Assembly (NCBI GenBank): GCA_008360975.2
Contig: CM039193.1
Coordinates: forward strand, 17,405,389 to 17,469,388
DNA from: Lichenostomus cassidix
Lineage: Eukaryota; Chordata; Aves; Passeriformes; Meliphagidae
DNA: 64,000 nt
Direction: 5' to 3'
In this document: one piece after another, positions 63,233-64,000 of the stretch
Position numbering within the stretch: position 1 is the first letter of the stretch
Layout: every line of letters begins with the position of its first letter
Notes under the pieces: generated by a model
The model's input: the letters and a program-made list of their open reading frames with translations, nothing else
Database searches by the model: none
What the model was told of the DNA's origin: nothing
Position numbers and translations under genes: made by a program

Positions 63233-64000
63233 ATTTTAAGCCATTAATCATGTCTGAATGTAGAGTTTTGGGGTTTTTTTTTTGTATTTGTGAATTTATT
63301 TTAAGGTAATCTTGAGTGAAGGAACTAAATGCAAGATGCAACTTGAACAATTAATTTCCAAATTATTGTGCCAGAGGTAAAATGGCCTATAAAATATTTA
63401 TGGATTATATTTGTAAGCAAAATTTTCGTCTTAAGCAATATGTTACATGATATTAATGAATGTATTACAATATTAAATAATGTATTAGATATTACATTAA
63501 ATACATTAAATATGTTAAATAATAAATAAAAATAATGTTGTAGAACCACAGAGAGCTCTTTATGACCTGGAGACATATTTCAATCAATTAATTGAAAAGC
63601 TGTATCTGATTACATTCAGGTAATTATGCCTTGCAAACCAATAATCAAAATTGTTTTAGAGAGACGTTATCAAGCATGAGCAGAAATAAAGATAAAATCC
63701 TGACAGGCCAATCCAGCTATTTAATTCAATTCTATTCAATTCAAAACAGTGAACTGAAAAATCTTGGAAGTTATTACTTTGAAAAAAAACACAGTTTTGT
63801 GAAACATTAATTCAAAGCAGAAAAAAAAAGAGCATTAATTTGTCAGGAGAGTTTTAGGTGTTTTGATGTCTTGCTGTAGAAAATCCCAGGAAAATGTGGC
63901 TTGACTTCTGTTAACAGGGACTGAAGTTCTCTATGAAGTTTAAGGAATATTTTAAAATATCCTACTATTGCAATTAAGTTTTCAGTATTGTATTCAGAAC
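63233..64000. other. Intergenic AT-rich DNA to the window end
   Basis: No gene is visible. 63440-63535 is extremely AT-rich, with repeated ATTAAATA/TATTAAAT words around ATGTATTA. The rest is unremarkable. Confidence 0.6.

Overview
The window looks like avian nuclear DNA. It is AT-rich and intron-rich, and it carries several decayed copies of the CR1 LINE family typical of bird genomes, including the usual 3'-tail wording. No bacterial operons, phage genes, rRNA, tRNA or CRISPR array are visible. I cannot name the species; a songbird or other neoavian is plausible but not shown.

The only protein-coding gene I can support is the 3' end of ATP2B2 (plasma-membrane calcium ATPase 2, PMCA2), on the + strand and occupying roughly the first 24 kb. 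Four exons are visible: 328-435 (end of the last transmembrane hairpin), 3867-4049 (cytosolic tail and first part of the calmodulin-binding domain), 10186-10357 (the 172-nt alternative exon of splice site C) and 20720-21031 (last coding exon, ending in the PDZ ligand ETSL). All junctions have AG acceptors and GT donors. Skipping the 172-nt exon gives the long 'b' tail. Including it shifts the frame of the last exon and ends translation after HPRREGIP, the 'c'-type tail. The extra 55-nt exon known from mammalian PMCA2a was not found. The 3'UTR runs about 3 kb, probably to the AATAAA at 23987, and holds six UGUANAUA (Pumilio-type) words.

From about 24.3 kb to the end I see no convincing gene. 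This ~40-kb stretch has two sizeable CR1 fragments (about 47.3-47.75 and 55.5-56.08 kb, both + orientation), four short CR1 tails (27.0, 35.8, 42.1, 63.2 kb), AT-rich tandem and palindromic sequence near 45.5 kb, homopolymer tracts, and one place (38.36-38.72 kb) where a perfect octamer and a perfect RFX-like palindrome lie close together, as a distal enhancer might.

No new enzymatic or defence system is present. The points most worth a second look are the two-frame use of the last ATP2B2 exon, the apparent absence of the 55-nt exon, the Pumilio-site cluster, the GC-rich patch inside the 3'UTR, and a repeat shared by two places in the last intron.
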